Assembly (NCBI GenBank): GCA_040954595.2
Contig: CM082585.2
Span: 2,914,001 to 2,978,000, forward strand
Direction of reading: 5' to 3'
DNA length: 64,000 bases
Source: Balanoglossus misakiensis
Lineage: Eukaryota; Hemichordata
The position numbers were made by a program, and so were the translations under genes. Shown one piece after another: positions 1-10,800 of this stretch; position 1 is the stretch's first letter, and each line of letters begins with the position of its first letter. The notes under the pieces are model-generated. The model ran no database searches, had not been told where the DNA came from, and saw nothing but the letters and a program-made list of their open reading frames with translations.

Positions 1-129
1 ACAATGTACACGTACATATATACATACATGGTTATGGGTAGAGACCCCGGGAAAGGCATGCAGAATGTGGGGAAGGCCATAGATGTTCATGCTACGTCAG
101 TCTACATCATGCCGTGGGTGACAAGCGCG

Positions 130-480
130 AACAATGGCCTAGGTGAAATGTAACAATAAAAACACACGCCCGACATCACGGGGATGAAATGAAGCAATGA
201 AAGCACACCTTGCGTCACAACGGGAATGAATGGAGGCAATGAAGACATGCACGCAAAAACGCATGTAAAACACGAGATGAAATAAGCAATGTACGTGAAA
301 CCACTAACAGATGAACGTAGTGATAGCACAACCGGGTGAAATGAACAATGTACGGCTGAATGGACATGAAAACACAAAGCGGTGAAATGAACAATGAAAT
401 GATAGCACGCCCAAATGAAATGAGCAATGCACAGGAAACGGGTGCAACAGGTGTCAGAAAGTTACGCAATGAATGAATCG
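130..480. repeat. diverged short repeats (TGAAATGA-AATG motif)
   Basis: Variants of a short motif, roughly TGAAATGA followed by a few bases and CAATG, recur about every 30-60 bases (for example near 185, 230, 275, 335, 385 and 415). The short ORFs here are open only because of the repeated composition and resemble no protein I recognise. The region lies in what would be the first intron of the minus-strand gene starting at 907. Confidence 0.35.
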
Positions 481-628
481 AGAAGGCAACAGACACTCGG
501 CGTCTCAGTGCACATGCGGAAAACTATGAAATGAATAAAAAATGACGAACGCACAGCCGGATACACATATAAAACAAGAATTCACAACACGACGACAGAG
601 AAAAAACAAGAAACACAAAACTATTTAC

Positions 629-907
629 CTCCGTTTCTCCGGCTACTGCAGCATTTTCTACATTCCCTTGCACACGGTCTAGGCCGTCGCGGTTTCCTCT
701 TCTAGGTCTTGCACCTGTACCTGTGGTAGTGGGCGTTTGCTGGGTTGCTGTCTGCGATTCACCATGGGCTTCAATGTTACCTTGGGAAGTAGAAGGCCGA
801 TGCGCTGCAACAAACGCTGCCGCAGCTACATTTGGCGTCACGGTGGTTGCAACCTGAGTTATTGTGGCTTCTGGCTGGGCGGGCTGATCGGTACCATTGG
901 ATGCCAT
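629..907 (-). CDS. first coding exon of an unrecognised gene
   Basis: On the minus strand an ATG at 907-905 opens 93 codons that end at a consensus donor (GAG then GTAAAT at 628-623). The peptide is rich in Ala, Thr, Gln, Pro and Asn, begins MASNGTDQPAQPEAT and has one basic patch (RPRRGNRDG); it looks disordered and has no signal peptide or membrane segment. A TATA-like run lies about 70 bases upstream at 978-986. I do not recognise the protein. The remaining exons would lie left of the window. The exon sits upstream of the first visible POLR3C exon and on the opposite strand, so the two genes either overlap or, if this is a retrocopy or false exon, the gene does not exist. Confidence rests on the ATG, donor and TATA arrangement alone. 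Confidence 0.4.
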
Positions 908-977
908 GCTCTCCTCTGCCGCTGCACCTGCTCTCGTGGTTGAAGTGTGGGAAGTGTGCTCTAGGTACCGAACGTAC

Positions 978-986
978 TATATATAT
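978..986 (-). promoter_or_regulatory. TATA-like box
   Basis: TATATATAT about 70 bases upstream of the minus-strand ATG at 907. Position fits a core promoter for that exon, but AT runs are common here. Confidence 0.3.
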
Positions 987-1755
987 GGTCCTAATGAATA
1001 TTCATTAGCTCATTAGCATATGCGGATTAATTATCGCGGTGTGATGCGGTTTTAAATAATTTTGGGGTCATTAGTCGCAGACTGAAAGTCATTGAGATAT
1101 TACGGTTTTCTTGTCATTTGCTTGAGGTTTGTTAGTCAGAGCCTATCGTCTGGGAATCTGCAGGTTTCGCTGCTTGCTGAATGTGTGCATATATTGCATC
1201 TAAACCATTTTTAGCAACCATGATCTGTCAAATTTTGGTCAATTCCATAGGTATCGCCCTGCAATTTGCAGCGGGCTGGTGATTTCAAGTGTTGTTGTCT
1301 TTTTCCGTGTTAATTTTTGTAAAATTTTCTTGTGGGTTTTTGGATTTGACACAGCGAGTAAGATAATTAAATGTCAGCTTTGTTAAAAGCTCAGCTCGCT
1401 GGATATTTTACGTGTTGGACACTTGTAATTTTTGTTTAACACCCGTAATTTTCTGGACACTCGAGAACGTTGTCAGCCATTTTGAATACTTAATGAGTGA
1501 TAATAGACACGCCCACTTTGCGCTCAGTCCGAAGACTGTCTTAAATAGAGACTTTCCCTGCATAATATACCAGAGCCTTCTTTTCCCCGAGTGGAAATTG
1601 ATGGCTCTGGTTCACGAGAATGAGACAATGCTGTTAACCAAATACCAGTGACACAAATAAAATGTTTGGCTATTTACTTTTGCCTATCAATGTATGAGGG
1701 TGTCTTGGAAGTATTGTCACTGTTAAACCATCATGTGGTTATTTTCTGCCTCCAG
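987..1755. other. no gene recognised
   Basis: AT-rich sequence. The plus-strand ORFs at 1412-1651 and 1648-2013 have no recognisable content apart from the POLR3C exon inside the second one. The POLR3C exons that should precede 1756 were not found here. Confidence 0.4.
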
Positions 1756-1860
1756 GTTGCTGCAGATAATGGTATCTACTGGTCAGTCAATCATGAGAGA
1801 TTCCATCAACACATCCGTGATCAGATTGTCATTGAAGCTGTAGCTGCAAGAGTAGATAAA
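1756..1860 (+). CDS. POLR3C: POLR3C exon (GIYW / FHQH segment)
   Basis: Acceptor CTCCAG before GTT, 35 codons, donor GTGAGT; phase 0 at both ends. The encoded segment ends ...AVAARVDK. Confidence 0.88.
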
Positions 1861-4800
1861 GTGAGTCATCACTTGACATGTTCATCCCCATTTAGCTGTG
1901 GTTTAATCTGTCTGAGTAGTGAAAACAATATGAATTTTTCAACATTCAGAGATTATGGGGGTGGTGGGCATTTCAATCTCAGTGGGTTGTACCAGTCAGA
2001 TGTGATATGGTGACTACATGGCGAAAGTTATGATTTTATAAAAAAAATCTGTTTGGTACAAGAAATTCTTTTAGCATGTAACAAATTAAAATCATTTGAT
2101 TACCGCAAAAGCATTGATGTCAACTCGGATTAACATTTAATTACCGTGTTTTAATGTGTTATGTTATGAAAGTTCAAAAGTGTAAAAAAACTTGCTGTTG
2201 ACATCTGAAATAATGAACAATGTTGCAGTTTGGCTATAGATGTTGAGTAATGTTTGCCTCTGATTTCATGCATCAGTCAGATTATTGGAGTAAATCAATC
2301 AAATCGAATAAGAATAAGGTAACTACGAAAGTGAGAGGCCAAATGCTGCTTGATTCTTTGTTTTTGCTTTAATAAAAACAAACGGAAAATTGTAGTAACT
2401 AAAATAAGTGTAAAAGTAAGGTTCACTAAACGAATTGATCTTTAACCCCCCTCCCCATCACCTTAATGAATGAATGAAGGACATTTCATAATTATCATAT
2501 ATGCAACGCCTGTATTTGGCACTTTCTATTGTTCTCGCATTGAAGATATACGGTATTTCATCGAGTGAAATATAACGTCCGTGTCTCGAAGTATTTTTGA
2601 GAACGGGCTGAAATCATCACACAGCATGACTCAGTGATCGGCGCGACAGTTCGCTGTGCGCGCGAACGACATACGGGGCATAGAACTCTAGTGGAGAGGG
2701 GTGTTGTAAAATTCGGTTATTAGAAGCTGTAATAAAGTTTTCAAAGCTGGCGGTTTTGCCATGTTGAATGTATCATTTTTACTTCTGCAGAATTCTCAAT
2801 GAGAAATAATTGTTAACATGATATTTTGAAACAGAACGTACTGGACAATTTTATTTAGAATGGGGATGTGCCCATCGTAATGAAAGCTGCCAACCCCCTT
2901 AGAATAATACTACGGCCTACACATTGATCACCTGATCGCATCGCCCTGTCTCACTTGTCTATAGGCTGCTGCCATGATCCCAGGGGCCCGGTTCAAATTT
3001 CATGTATGATAAAGGGGTTAATACGACACGTAATCTACCAAAATTCGTGTAATAACCCCTAAGTATCGTATCCGTGACAACGCCACAAGTGAGAAAATAC
3101 AGCTAGAAGCAAGCCAAATATCATTTAAAAGCTGAATGTTTGTGTCTGTTCGACCTGCAAGCTGGAACCTTCAAAAGTGTATGAGGGGGGTGGTTAAACA
3201 AACTTTGGTGATAAATCATGGCTGTTGACGGATTGATTGCACAAGCTTTACGAAGTACCTGTTGATTGACAAAAAACATTGCTAATTTCTAACAGGAGCG
3301 CAGATTATTTTGGAACTGCCATGAAACAGTTTTTTCGTGCGATTGTTTATTTTCAAAGGACAGATAGGCAGCCAACTGAAGGAAAATGCTAGAATGCTTA
3401 AATGAATTAATTTCCCTTTCTTAAAGTGAACCGACACCTTCCTTGTAGAGAGATTCTAATAAAATCTTTGTGAAAAACATGAGTGATTTGCGTCGTTTTT
3501 ATTCACTTTCACTTATCGCGCAGCAGCGTAGCGTCGATCTCGATATGCAGTGTGACGTCACAAACTAGTCACCAGTAGCAGACGCCACCGTGCGCACGCT
3601 AACGTACACAGACAGTTGACATGGCTGGCTGCCTCGCAAGTGGGAGCAAAAACAGAGTTGGCAAAAACACGGCGAAAGGTTTTATAAAAGTTCCCGACCC
3701 TTCGGTGGACAGTCAAAATGCAAATCGAGCTGAAAAATGGGTGTCAAACATTGGCATATTATTTCGGTGCTTATTGCTGAGACAGATGATACTTTTGCTT
3801 TGGAAATGTTCGTGTTCAACTAGGCCCTATATCGTGAAGCATATTGCAAAAAAAAAAAAAAACTACACAGCAAAAATTGTCGAAACAGCCGGGGCTCCTG
3901 ATTTCCTTTGATCACCATATGACGAAACCGAATTTTTGGCACTGTAAATCAAAACTCTGATCGGAAGAAAGTAGTGTGGCGGAAATAGGCCTACTTGTGA
4001 ACACTGTTTTTGTCGCGTACCCAAGCTGTGAATGCATCGCAAAACCATTTCTAGAGACAAAAACGACCACGCGATATGGAGTTTTCAAACGAAGATATCG
4101 TCGGATTTTTGTACGAACCCGAATACAGCAGCGATGAGATGGTAGGCGACTCAAGTGAAACTGATTCCAATAGTACAGAGGCAAGTGTAGACAGCAAAGA
4201 CGATCGAGAAGAGTGATCGGCTTCGTCTTCCATCACGCTCATGGTGTAGCTGCGCTGCGGTAAATGCGAAGTTATTTCTACTGTCAAGGAATGCCGGTGC
4301 TGCCATGAAATAGATTTCTTGACAAGGCCGTTAGATAAAGACTTGAACGACATATCACGAAGCCATGCGATAATTTTTGACATTTAGTCACCCATGTCAT
4401 AATAGGGACCCTCGTGATTTCCCAAAAGAATAGAAAGTAAACCTATTGACACTCTCGCGAAAATGTCTACCACACGCGTCTACCATCCTTTACGTTGATC
4501 AACAGCTGTGAAAAGATGCGGCTTTGTTGATCAAAGGGAGGCAGAAACTCCGATTGTCATGTTTCGAGTACATCTGTGGTGCTTCCAGATGGTAGAGGTG
4601 GTCGTTTTTGTCTTTGGAAATGGTTTTGCGATGCATTCACAGCTTGGGTACGCGACAAACACAGTGTTCACTAGTAGGCCTATTTCCGCCACACTACTTT
4701 CTTCCGATCAGAGTTTTGATTTACAGTGCCAAAAATTCGGTTTCGTCATATGGTGATCAAAGGTAATCAGGAGCCCCGGCTGTTTCGACAATTTTTGCTG

Positions 4801-7800
4801 TGTAGTTTTTTTTTTGCGATATGCTTCACGATATAGGGCCTAGTTGAACACGAACATTTCCGAAGCAAAAGTATCATCTGTCTCAGCAATAAGCACCGAA
4901 ATAATATGCCAATGTTTGACACCCATTTTTCAGCTCGATTTGCATTTTGACTGTCCACCGAAGGGTCGGGAACTTTTATAAAACCTTTCGCCGTGTTTTT
5001 GCCAACTCTGTTTTTGCTCCCACTTGCGAGGCAGCCACCCATGTCAACTGTCTGTGTACGTTAGCGTGCGCACGGTGGCGTCTGCTACTGGTGACTAGTT
5101 TGTGACGTCACACTGCATATCGAGATCGACGCTACGCTGCTGCGCGATAAGTGAAAGTGAATAAAAACGACGCAAATCACTCATGTTTTTCACAAAGATT
5201 TTATTAGAATCTCTCTACAAGGAAGGTGTCGGTTCACTTTAACAAAAATATCCCCTACGAGTGTGAGAAATACGATCCCAGATCCTTGGGGGTGTGAGAT
5301 TCTATTTTTCCCTTTTTACCAGAAATATCTCAGACAAAGACACTGATACATGTACTTGTTAACTGAATTCAATACTATATTTCCCAACAATGACATAGGC
5401 AATTACATTTACGGTTGGTATTTGCACGACATATTTTGAGTATTTCAACATGCTCTCAGAATAAAATGAAATGCACGACAAATCACTGAAATCCAACAAT
5501 TTAGTATTGTCCTTTATTGGGACAAAGTCTCTCTCTGGCTGTCCATTTTTCCACTTATTATGTTTGATACAAGACACCGTTTGTGATATTCTACATGTGG
5601 ATATATAGTGAATCAACGGTGGACCACACACACCTTCCATCCCACTTGTCGACAAATTTTGCTGTATACATTGTATTATGAGAGCCATTGATTTCTCTTC
5701 TTACACAATAGATTGCAGGGGAAGTTGTACGGACAATGCTACGCATCAGTGAAGTGACTACTGACCCAAAGGCCTTGCTCACAACACCAATGTCAAGCCA
5801 TGAAATCTATGCAGCTTTGCCCAAAGAACTCAAGTTTCCAAGGTCTACATTCGATCAGTATCTGAAGTTGCTTGCTGATGATCAGGTACTTGATTACTCT
5901 CGGTATAAATGTTGTATAAAAGCCTCTAATAGCTGCCTTTTTTCAATATTTTAATGATTTTATGAAACTAAAATTGTTCAAGTCTGCTCAAACACAGTGA
6001 ATCTGTGTTAATTTGAGTAGAACAAGAAACCACAGTTTACCAACTAGAGAAAAATTATGAAAAGCAGCCAAAAGCTATTGATTTTTTAATGGTAAGATGT
6101 TTCTATTTGATAGTGTGCAGTTTGTGTTTTATCATCTTGAATTCTGAAGTTGCAGTTTTCTGCCTATGATTTTAATTTTAATTTTCAGATGGAGATTGTC
6201 AACAAATGTGGAGAGAGTGGTGGTGGAATGTACGCCATAAGTATCCTTTGTGATATCAGAAATAAAATGGTGGTGAAAAGTTGCTGTCTTTTTTACGCCT
6301 GGTGAAGTTTATAGCCCCATGAGCTGTTACTTTGTACAATATTTTTCATGATTTTACTTTCAACCTTAGATCATTTTACAGCTCCATCTATAGCTGTGAC
6401 TGTCTGCTGTGTTTTCAGTTTGATGCTATATGTTTGATTTGTGTAGCTACTGCTAAACTGCAATTTCTTGTTCAAATTCCTGAAACATTATGAAATGCCC
6501 AATATTCAGCCTATTAAGGTGGTATTGCATGAAAAATTGTCTTCCTACTTCCACAGTAAAACATAAAATGAATTGTGTAGTTCCTGACACGTACCCAGAT
6601 ATTTATAAGGCAATCAAGGTATTATGCACTGCTCATGTGGAGTCTGTTGTACAAGAAAGATTTGGATCAAAATGTTTCAGGATCTTCAGATTGTTATTAC
6701 TCAAAAAGCATTTGGAACAAAAACAGGTGAGAATAGCATTTTTGAAAAAAAATGAAATGGTGAGTATTTTGATACATGTAATATTATGAAGTACAGTCAC
6801 TGTGAAAATTCCATTTCGGCTATTGCCCAAGCACTCACTTTAGTATGTTACAAAATTGTGGCTGCCTTAAATAGGTTTTCACTTTGTGCTAGGGGTTCAA
6901 ATCACATTGCATTCTGGTCGAAAAGTCGACAACCCACTGTAGTAAGAGATAGAAGAAATGATATGTTTACTGTATTTCATGACTTCCTTTGGTCAAACAT
7001 GTCTGTCTTTGTAGTTACCATATTAAACTCATTAAACTTTTTTTCACATTTTGTTATTTTTTCTGTTAAAAAGTTTCAGAATGACCCACCATCACTTTAG
7101 CTTATGAACTCCTATTCTTCAAACATGGCAAGAATAGGCCATCTTGAAATTGTGTCGACCATGTGAGATTTTTATCACCAACCTAGGTAGCCAAAAACCT
7201 ATTTAAGGTCGAGAGAATTGTCATATGGCAGGTTTGCTGAAGTCCACAAGCTAAGAATATGATAATTTATTATACATCTAGTGCCGAGAACAATAGATTT
7301 TGGCGTGCAATAAAAAGCCGTACGGAACGGTACGTATGGAACGCGCGTTAAATAAGTTTTGAGTTTCAAGGCGCCCCAACTCACCGTGTACAGGTATGCG
7401 TTGTTATGCGGACGGTTTCAAGACACCCCTACTCCAATGCACGTAAACAAAAAAGAAAGATGGCTGCTCACTGAGTCAACTGAGCGGTTTTCGATCGATT
7501 GTATTGGCATTTTGAAAGCCAAGTAACATGCAACACAAGAACTAACGGAGATGTAAGATGTATAATAATAAGGTTATTACGAAAATACCGCAAAGTATGC
7601 ACTCGGACATTAGCGCAGCGCATCGCCCTCCGCTACGCGTCGGGCGATACTTGGCGCTAATGTCCTCGTGCATACGGTATTTTCGTAATAACCTCATATT
7701 ATTTATTTACAACTAAAATTGGATGATTTATGCACACTAAATTTGTATAAGAAAAAACTGGAAAAATTCACTATGAATTAGGATTGGCCTTTTCCTGAGA

Positions 7801-10800
7801 AGGGGCTCTTACATGAGAAATATGATAATTTCTGAACAGGAAATCCAGTAAATTTCTGAGAAGTGGAAATGCTAACAGACATCTCTTTGCTGGTTGTGTG
7901 ATTGCTAACATGGAAATATTTTTGTCGCCTTTTTATGGCTATCATATTGTGTCTTTTACTGGTAATTGTCACAAACATTTTGAGATTTTGTGACACAAAG
8001 TCCAATCCCAGCATGGAGGTCTTAACTTTCTTGATTGAATGCAAACTTTTTTTTATTTGATGTTGAATTTTTGTTATCACATTCCATAGCTTTACATGTA
8101 GAATTTTGAGAAAACAGTATTACAATATTGTCATTTTCTTGAAATTTTCGCAACAGGTGCCAAAAAAGGAGTAGTACTAATTAATATAAAGAAAACACTA
8201 TGTCACCGCACTTTGATTTTCTGATAGAGCTCTACAGATATTTTCACCATAGGAAAACTATAGCATTTATAGCAGTGTGAGGAATGTGCTGACTTGGCAT
8301 TTTCCACAGTCTTTGAGACCCCCTAGCAGAAAAAGCATATGAACACACTGTTTTCCGTCTATATTTGGTTTTTACATTCATTGAAAAGCAATATAAGGAA
8401 AATGACAATATTCTAACGTGTCTGTGTCATCTATTATAATACACACAAATCATTGGTAGCAGTACTAATTAACCTACAAATGAGAAAAATGCAATGAGGA
8501 AGTACTGAAACATTTTGTACATTTTCTTCTTATTTGCCAGGTTGAGGAATTTGCCATGATACCAGCCAAAGAAGCAAAGGAACTTCTGTACAGCATGTTC
8601 TCAGAGCACATTGTGGCGCTGCAGGAAATCCCACGCACACCAGACCATGCCCCATCCAGAACCATTTATTTGTTTTCTGTCAATTTGAATGAAGTAAGCA
8701 GGATGCTGTTGGAAAGATGTTACAAAGCTCAGATGAATATGATAGCCAGGAGAGATCGTGACAATAATGAAAACAAGTAAGTAACAAAAATGGCGTCAAG
8801 GACACTGTGGTCCCATTTGAGGATTACGCAGAAATAGGAATACACCAGAATAAAAATTACAGGTGACATTGCAAGCAGATATGATCTAATCATATAGAAA
8901 TATGGAATGAAAAATAATTAACAAGGAACATGCCCAAAATACTGTCATTTGTCATGGCAGTCTTATAAGTGGTGCTAGAAAAATTTGTTTTTGACCAAAA
9001 TTGTCTGTACACAGACATATGGCAAGCAACTTCATTCAGTCAGCCCTGGAACAGACACACAGACACACACACTGACCTGCCACTGGTAATTAAAAAAATT
9101 AATAGCTCGTGGTCTCTGTAACAGCTGGCCTATTAAAGTTATGTAAACATGTCTAAGTTGGGGGTAACAACTCCTTGTAAACCGTAACTTTCAAAACAAC
9201 TGGACAATTGGTTTAGGAGAAGATTTGCTAACCAAAAAAAAAGAAACTTACAAAAAAAAAACTCGCCAAATATTGAATGTTTCTGATATCAGAATTGAAT
9301 AAAAGTAGCACATATACATGTATGTGTTATGAAATTGTATCCTAAATTTCAAAGCAATCAGAGAAAAAAAATATAGTGAACTCAATTGTTTCCTCTGCAC
9401 AGGCGTTATTTATACACATCTAGGTCATGCAGCAAGCGTTTCTGCAGACCCCAGAGAGATTAGTTTTCATCCCATTTTGTTGAAACACTGCATGTTTCCT
9501 GGTTGAAATTGATGCATTAATTAATGTCAGCCTCATCTCTGTCTGTCTCTCATTGTCACCAGGAGACTGCTTGAGAAATCCCAGCGAGTTGAAGCCATCA
9601 CTGCATCTCTGCAGAGCACCGGTGCTGATGCTGACGAAGCTGCAGAGGTTGAAGAGATGATAACACCACCAGAGAGAGCCCAGCTGAATAAACTCAAGAA
9701 TACAGTCAACAAGTAAGTACAGCAGTCCACCATTGAATTGTTTCTGTCATGTTGTTTGGTGCTAATATGTTGTTCACATAGGGATCATTGAAACATTTCT
9801 GAAACGTCTCAGCTCAAATACTGGCATCAATTATAGTTCACAAATGGCAAAAGGTGTCTCTGAAACATTCTACAGTATGTGTCAGTGTGTGTACTGTTCG
9901 GTACAGATTTGTTTCTTTTCTGTGTGGATTTTATACTGTTCAGTATGGATCGGCTACTGTACGATACGGATTGGATGTGGTAGTAGTTTAGTACAGTTGG
10001 TATGGTACTAACAGTAAGGTACAGGTGGAAGTGTGCTGCTTTGTAAACTACAGTACACAAATGTTCTCTCAATCTAATATGTCTATATATTATTTCTACT
10101 TTTAAAGGGACAAAGTCTCTCTCTCGCTTCCCTTTTTGCAAGAATTATGTTTGATACAAAACAAGGTTTATGTTACTCTACATGTGGATATATAGTGAAT
10201 CAACGTTCGACCACACACAACTTCCACCCCGCTTGCAGACACGAGAGTGAAAAACTCGCCAAAATGAATAATCGTTCTTTACCATTTATTCATTTTGGTG
10301 AGATTTTTACTCTTATATCCTACGAACAGGATGGAAGTTGTGTGTGGTCGAACGTTGATTCACTATATATCCACATGTAGAATAACATCAATGGTGTCTT
10401 GTCTCAAACATAATTCATGGAAAAAGGGCTGCGAGAGAGAGACTTTGTTCCTTTAAAACTGAAACATTATTCATAAACTTTATATTGCAGTGAGTAACCC
10501 TTTCTTCAGAAAACAATACCAATGTGCTGCCTTTCTGTTGTCTGGGAGAAGTGTTAATAAAATCACTTGTACAGTTTGGCTGTGGTCAACTTCGTTTCTT
10601 ATTGTTGTCATGTCACTGGACAAAGTGGTTATATGGTGATTATTACTCTAATTAACAGACCTCATTCCTAGAAACGTGTGTATATTATATCAGGTGTAGT
10701 TGTCATATCATCAAAATATGAAAGAGATTGAATATCAGGACTATTGGGATATGTTAAACATGAAAATTTTATTAAACACGTGTAACTCACATCATTTCGG

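Larger units (their letters stand above)
3425..5238. mobile_element. palindromic TTAA element with THAP-like coding arms (Kolobok-like)
   Basis: The ends are inverted repeats starting AGTGAACCGACACCTTCC, flanked on both sides by TTAA (3421-3424 and 5239-5242), which reads as a TTAA target-site duplication. The inverted arms are very long: 3425 to about 4072 pairs with about 4599 to 5238, leaving a loop of about 530 bases. Each arm encodes a THAP-like N-terminus in opposite orientation. Known of the families: TTAA duplication plus THAP is the Kolobok pattern; piggyBac also uses TTAA but has no THAP domain. No full transposase remains, so the element is non-autonomous. It sits in a POLR3C intron. 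Confidence 0.8.

Noticed and set aside
6888-6902. tRNA B-box-like GGGGTTCAAATCACA
   Set aside because: No A box or acceptor-stem pairing at the right distance.
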